Below are positions 60,498 through 64,000 of a stretch of DNA of 64,000 nucleotides, one piece after another (within the stretch, counting starts at the first letter, position 1; each line of letters starts with the position of its first letter). Source of the DNA: Methylorubrum populi (GTDB taxonomy: Bacteria; Pseudomonadota; Alphaproteobacteria; Rhizobiales; Beijerinckiaceae); NCBI GenBank assembly GCA_036946625.1, contig JAQIIU010000002.1:930001-994000 (forward strand), written 5' to 3'. The notes beneath the pieces are model-generated. The model saw only the letters and a list, made by a program, of their open reading frames with translations, searched no databases and was not told the origin of the DNA. The position numbers and the translations under genes are program-made.

Positions 60498-61238
60498 GTG
60501 GCGCGCGCAGCCGGATACGAGGCCATCAAACTGCCGCTCGCCTCGGGCGGGCAGCGGATCCACGGTTCGGTCGCCCGCGACATCGGCGTCGCGATCCTGG
60601 CCGGCCGCTACGCGCCGAGCGAGGTCCTGCCGGGCGAGATCGAATTCTCGGAGCAGCTCAAGGTCTCGCGCACCGCCTACCGCGAGGCGGTGCGCATCCT
60701 CAGCGCCAAGGGGCTGGTCGAGAGCCGGCCGAAGACCGGAACCCGCGTCAGCCCGCGCAACCGCTGGAACCTGCTCGATCCGGACATCCTCGCCTGGGCC
60801 TTCGAGGCGGAGCCGAGCGAGGCCTTCATCCGCGACTTGTTCGAGCTGCGCATGGTGGTCGAGCCGGCCGCGGCGGCGCTCGCCGCCGAGCGCCGCACCG
60901 GGCTCGACATCGCCCGGATGGGCCATGCCCTGGAGGAGATGGGGCGTCACGGCCTCGCCGCCGAGGCGGGCCGCGCCGCCGACCAGGCCTTCCACCACAC
61001 GATCCTGGAGGCGACCCGCAACGGCCCCCTCATCACCCTGTCGAGTTCGATCGTGGCGGCGGTGACCTGGACCACGATCTTCAAGCAGCGGCGCCAGACC
61101 CTGCCGCGCGATCCGATGCCCGATCACCGCGCCCTCTACGAGGCGATCGTGGCCGGCGATCCGGCCGCCGCGCGCGCGGCGATGACCGAACTCGTCCGCC
61201 TCGCGCTCGCCGATACCGAGATGTCGATGAAGGCGTGA
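60498..61238 (+). CDS. FadR/GntR-family regulator of the sugar cluster
   Basis: 246 residues from GTG 60498 with GGGGGGAGGAG just upstream (an ATG at 60477 lacks this). N-terminal winged helix: HGSVARDIGVAILAGRYAPSEVLPGEIEFSEQLKVSRTAYREAVRILSAKGLVESRPKTGTRV (about 18-80). C-terminal FCD domain of six helices (about 95-240), metal- or ligand-binding. Placed between the two sugar operons; it probably represses them and is relieved by a sugar-acid intermediate. Confidence 0.88.
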   Translation: MARAAGYEAIKLPLASGGQRIHGSVARDIGVAILAGRYAPSEVLPGEIEFSEQLKVSRTAYREAVRILSAKGLVESRPKTGTRVSPRNRWNLLDPDILAWAFEAEPSEAFIRDLFELRMVVEPAAAALAAERRTGLDIARMGHALEEMGRHGLAAEAGRAADQAFHHTILEATRNGPLITLSSSIVAAVTWTTIFKQRRQTLPRDPMPDHRALYEAIVAGDPAAARAAMTELVRLALADTEMSMKA

Positions 61239-61299
61239 GCGCGCGGCGGGTGCCGGATGCATGGGCCCGGCCCGCCGTCGGGCCGCACGCAAGTCGGCA

Positions 61300-63099
61300 T
61301 CAATGGTTGTCGCGGGGCAGGCCCCTCGTCTGCGCGATGCGCTGGAAGGCTTCCGCTCCCTCGAGGATGGCGCCGGTCTGCATCTGCCCGACGACCTGGC
61401 GCTGGATCGCCTGCCAGGGCGTCTGCGAGGCCGGGTAGGGATAGCCGCCGCGGGCCGCGAGGTCGCGGCGGCGCTCGGCGAGTTCCGTGTCGCCGATCAG
61501 CACGTCGGCGGTGCCGCGGCGCAGGTCGATCCGCACCCGGTCGCCGGTGCGCAGCAGGGCGAGCCCGCCGCCGGCGGCGGCTTCCGGCGAGGCGTTGAGG
61601 ATCGAGGGCGAGGCCGAGGTGCCCGATTGCCGCCCGTCGCCGAGGCAGGGCAGCGCGTGCACGCCGGCCCGGATCAGATACGCGGGCGGGCGCATGTTCA
61701 CCACCTCCGCCGCCCCCGGATAGCCCACGGGCCCGGCCCCGCGCATCACCAGCAGGGTCTCCTCGGTGATGTCGAGGGCGGGGTCGTCGATGCGGGCGTG
61801 GTAGTCCTCGGGTCCGTCGAAGACGACGACACGGCCCTCGAAGGCGTCCGGATCGGCCGGGTTGGAGAGGTAACGGGAGCGGAACTCCGCGCCGATCACG
61901 CTGGTCTTCATGATCGCGGCGTCGAACAGGTTGCCGCGCAGCACCAGAAAGCCGGCGGCTTCCTTCAGCGGCCGGTCGATCGGCCGGATCACGTCCGCGT
62001 CCTCGATCGCCGCGCCGCGGCAGTTCTCGCCGATCGATCGCCCGTTGACGGTGATCGCCGCCTCGCGGATCAGGCCGCTGCGCATGAGCTGCGCCACCAC
62101 CGCCGGAAGGCTGCCGGCGCGGTAATAGTCCTCGCCGAGATAGGTGCCCGCCGGCTGCAGGTTGACGAGGAGCGGCACGTCGAAGCCGTAGGTCTGCCAG
62201 TCGTCGATGGACAGTTCCACCCCGATATGGCGCGCGATCGCCGCGAGGTGGATCGGCGCGTTGGTCGAGCCGCCGATCGCCGAGTTGACGACGATCGCGT
62301 TGAGAAAGGCGTCGCGGGTCAGGATGTCGGAGGGTTTGAGATCCTCCGCCACCATCGCGACGATGCGCTTGCCGGTGCGGTAGGCCGCCTCCTGGCGGTC
62401 GCGGTAGGGCGCCGGAATCGCGGCGCTGCCCGGCAGCATCATGCCGAGCGCCTCGGCCAGCGTGTTCATGGTCGTGGCCGTGCCCATGGTGTTGCAGAAG
62501 CCGGTGGAGGGCGCCGACGAGGTCACGAGCTTGACGAAGCCCTCCTGGTCGATCTCGCCCGCCGCCAGCATCTCGCGCGCCCGCCAGACGATGGTGCCCG
62601 AGCCCGTGCGCTGCCCCTTGTGCCAGCCGTTCAGCATCGGCCCGACCGAGAGGGCGATGGCCGGGATGTTCACGGTGGCGGCCGCCATCAGGCAGGCCGG
62701 CGTGGTCTTGTCGCAGCCCGTGGTCAGCACCACCCCGTCGAGGGGATAGCCGTGCAGCAGCTCGACGAGGCCGAGATAGGCGAGGTTGCGGTCGAGCCCC
62801 GCGGTCGGGCGCTTTCCCGTCTCCTGGATCGGGTGGACGGGAAATTCGAGTACGATCCCGCCGGCCTCGCGGATGCCCTCGCGGATGCGCTCCGCCAGGA
62901 CGAGGTGATGCCGGTTGCAGGGCGAGAGATCCGAGCCGGTCTGGGCGATGCCGATCACCGGCTTGCCCGAGCGCAGCTCTTCGAGGCTGAGGCCGAAGTT
63001 GAGGTAGCGCTCGAGATAGAGCGCCGTCATGTCGATGTTGTCGGGGTTGTCGAACCAGGCGCGCGAGCGCAGCCGGCGGGGGTGGGAGACGTCGGTCAT
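61300..63099 (-). CDS. IlvD/Edd-family dehydratase, probable L-arabinonate dehydratase
   Basis: 599 residues. The Fe-S cysteines are in [10 protein letters not shown] (about 61), [11 protein letters not shown] (about 128) and [10 protein letters not shown] (about 197); the Lys in CDKTTP is the carbamylation/Mg site of the family. The C-terminal half has [32 protein letters not shown] and the [22 protein letters not shown] motif. The sugar-acid (AraC-type) members of this family have the same length. Start ATGA-overlaps the galM stop, so the two are a coupled operon. Confidence 0.85.
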   Translation of the reverse strand: MTDVSHPRRLRSRAWFDNPDNIDMTALYLERYLNFGLSLEELRSGKPVIGIAQTGSDLSPCNRHHLVLAERIREGIREAGGIVLEFPVHPIQETGKRPTAGLDRNLAYLGLVELLHGYPLDGVVLTTGCDKTTPACLMAAATVNIPAIALSVGPMLNGWHKGQRTGSGTIVWRAREMLAAGEIDQEGFVKLVTSSAPSTGFCNTMGTATTMNTLAEALGMMLPGSAAIPAPYRDRQEAAYRTGKRIVAMVAEDLKPSDILTRDAFLNAIVVNSAIGGSTNAPIHLAAIARHIGVELSIDDWQTYGFDVPLLVNLQPAGTYLGEDYYRAGSLPAVVAQLMRSGLIREAAITVNGRSIGENCRGAAIEDADVIRPIDRPLKEAAGFLVLRGNLFDAAIMKTSVIGAEFRSRYLSNPADPDAFEGRVVVFDGPEDYHARIDDPALDITEETLLVMRGAGPVGYPGAAEVVNMRPPAYLIRAGVHALPCLGDGRQSGTSASPSILNASPEAAAGGGLALLRTGDRVRIDLRRGTADVLIGDTELAERRRDLAARGGYPYPASQTPWQAIQRQVVGQMQTGAILEGAEAFQRIAQTRGLPRDNH

Positions 63100-64000
63100 C
63101 GGGCGGTCCGGTTCGATTCGGGGCTGGTCGAGAAGCGGTAGGTGACGACGTTGCGGTAGGTCGCGCCGGGATCGAGCCGGGCGGAGCCGAAGGCCGGCTG
63201 GTTCGGCGTATCGGGGAACAGCTCGGGTTCGAGGGCGAAGGCGTCCGATTGCCGGTAGGCGAGGCCGGATTTGCCGATCGCCGTCGCGTCGAGGAAGTTG
63301 CCGGCGTAGAACTGCACGCCCGGCTGGTTGCTCGCCATCTCCAGCACGCGGCCCGAGACCGGATCCTCGACCCGGGCGACCGGATGCGGCTCCGCCGTCG
63401 GCGCCTGGGTCAGCACGTAGTTGTGATCGTAGCCGCGCCCGCGCACGATCTGCGGGTCGCGCCCGTCGCGGATGCGCGTGCCGATCACCGTCGGCTTGCG
63501 GAAATCGAAGGGCGTGCCGGCGACGGGGGCGAGCTCCCCGGTCGGGATCAGGGTCGCGTCGATCGGCGTGTAGCGCTCGGCCGGGATCGTCAGGACGTGG
63601 TCGAGGATCGAGCGGCCGGAGCCTTCGCCCGCGAGGTTGAAGAAGCTGTGATTCGTCAGATTGACGATGGTCGGCCGGTCGGTGGTCGCCTGATAGGCGA
63701 CCGTCAGCGTGCCGGCGGCGTCGAGGGCGTAGGTCACGCTCGCCGTCAGGGCGCCGGGATAGCCCTCCTCCCCGTCCGGGCTGACGTAGCGCAGGGTGAC
63801 GGAGGGTGTCGCGCCGCCGGAGAGGTCGGTGATCGTCCAGAGCCGCCTGTCGAAGCCCTCGCGGCCGCCGTGCAGCGCGTTCGGCCCGTCGTTGGTGGCC
63901 AGCGTGTAGGCCTTGCCGTCGAGGCTGAAGCGGCCGGCGCGGATGCGGTTGGCGTAGCGCCCGATGCTGACGCCGAAATAGTTCGGCTTGTCCAAGTAGC
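63096..64000 (-). CDS. galM: Aldose 1-epimerase (mutarotase), partial at window edge
   Basis: At least 300 residues; the N-terminus lies beyond the window. GalM motifs: [26 protein letters not shown], catalytic His in [21 protein letters not shown], and the base Glu in [17 protein letters not shown]. It equilibrates alpha and beta anomers and so feeds the dehydrogenase. Overlaps the dehydratase start. Confidence 0.9.
   Translation of the reverse strand, partial: YLDKPNYFGVSIGRYANRIRAGRFSLDGKAYTLATNDGPNALHGGREGFDRRLWTITDLSGGATPSVTLRYVSPDGEEGYPGALTASVTYALDAAGTLTVAYQATTDRPTIVNLTNHSFFNLAGEGSGRSILDHVLTIPAERYTPIDATLIPTGELAPVAGTPFDFRKPTVIGTRIRDGRDPQIVRGRGYDHNYVLTQAPTAEPHPVARVEDPVSGRVLEMASNQPGVQFYAGNFLDATAIGKSGLAYRQSDAFALEPELFPDTPNQPAFGSARLDPGATYRNVVTYRFSTSPESNRTAR

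Noticed and set aside
61261..63141. 626-residue plus-strand open frame
   Set aside because: Shadow of the IlvD/Edd dehydratase.
1..64000. CRISPR array or rRNA genes
   Set aside because: No regularly spaced direct repeats and no rRNA-like sequence were seen on reading through the window.

Overview
The window is GC-rich DNA of alphaproteobacterial character. The chromosomal part (about 45.6-64 kb: OprB porin, AraD1/GguC-type enzyme, alpha-ketoglutaric semialdehyde dehydrogenase, IlvD/Edd dehydratase, extragenic palindromes) suggests a Hyphomicrobiales bacterium, most like Methylobacterium/Methylorubrum. That genus-level placement is an inference from gene content and composition.

1-5.2 kb is a decayed island. 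It holds a large serine recombinase that has lost its catalytic N-terminus, then a minus-strand run of an N-truncated tyrosine integrase, an OLD/RecF-like ATPase fragment joined to it by a TTGA overlap, an unknown protein and an HNH nuclease. 5.18-45.59 kb is a conjugative element, bounded by a perfect 19-bp inverted repeat (5184-5202 and 45573-45591). From left to right it carries: a HTH protein; a serine recombinase-ParB-ParB operon; a type I restriction system (hsdM, hsdS, hsdR) with an abortive-infection-like gene between hsdS and hsdR; a HigBA-type toxin-antitoxin pair; a DNA methyltransferase; a frameshifted DUF2285 gene; an AlpA-like HTH protein; repA; an IS110 insertion; a damaged cytosine methyltransferase; DUF2840, TraF-like peptidase, DUF736, lytic transglycosylase and relaxase; a low-GC cargo block (MarR, epoxide hydrolase, ABM-domain protein, LysR); an XRE regulator with clear palindromic operators; traG; trbBCDEJKLFGI; and at the right end a regulator translationally coupled to a full-length serine recombinase.

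45.6-64 kb is chromosome. It has small hypotheticals, an ABC-F ATPase, a DNA glycosylase, an AraC-type regulator, an ArsB-like permease and a duplicated DMT transporter. After these comes a sugar-oxidation cluster: OprB porin, Gfo/Idh sugar dehydrogenase, AraD1, ketoglutaric semialdehyde dehydrogenase, a FadR-type regulator, sugar-acid dehydratase and aldose 1-epimerase. Together these fit oxidative, non-phosphorylating breakdown of L-arabinose or D-galactose to 2-oxoglutarate or related products. No lactonase gene is visible here.

Working logic: the relaxase, TraG and Trb proteins would transfer the element. RepA, the recombinases and the regulators would control excision and maintenance. 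The restriction system, Abi-like gene, toxin-antitoxin pair and methyltransferases defend or stabilise it. Several genes carry frame breaks (DUF2285 gene, dcm, the repA 3' end, the 43-kb hypothetical with a 10-G tract), so the element may be partly decayed or the assembly may contain indels.
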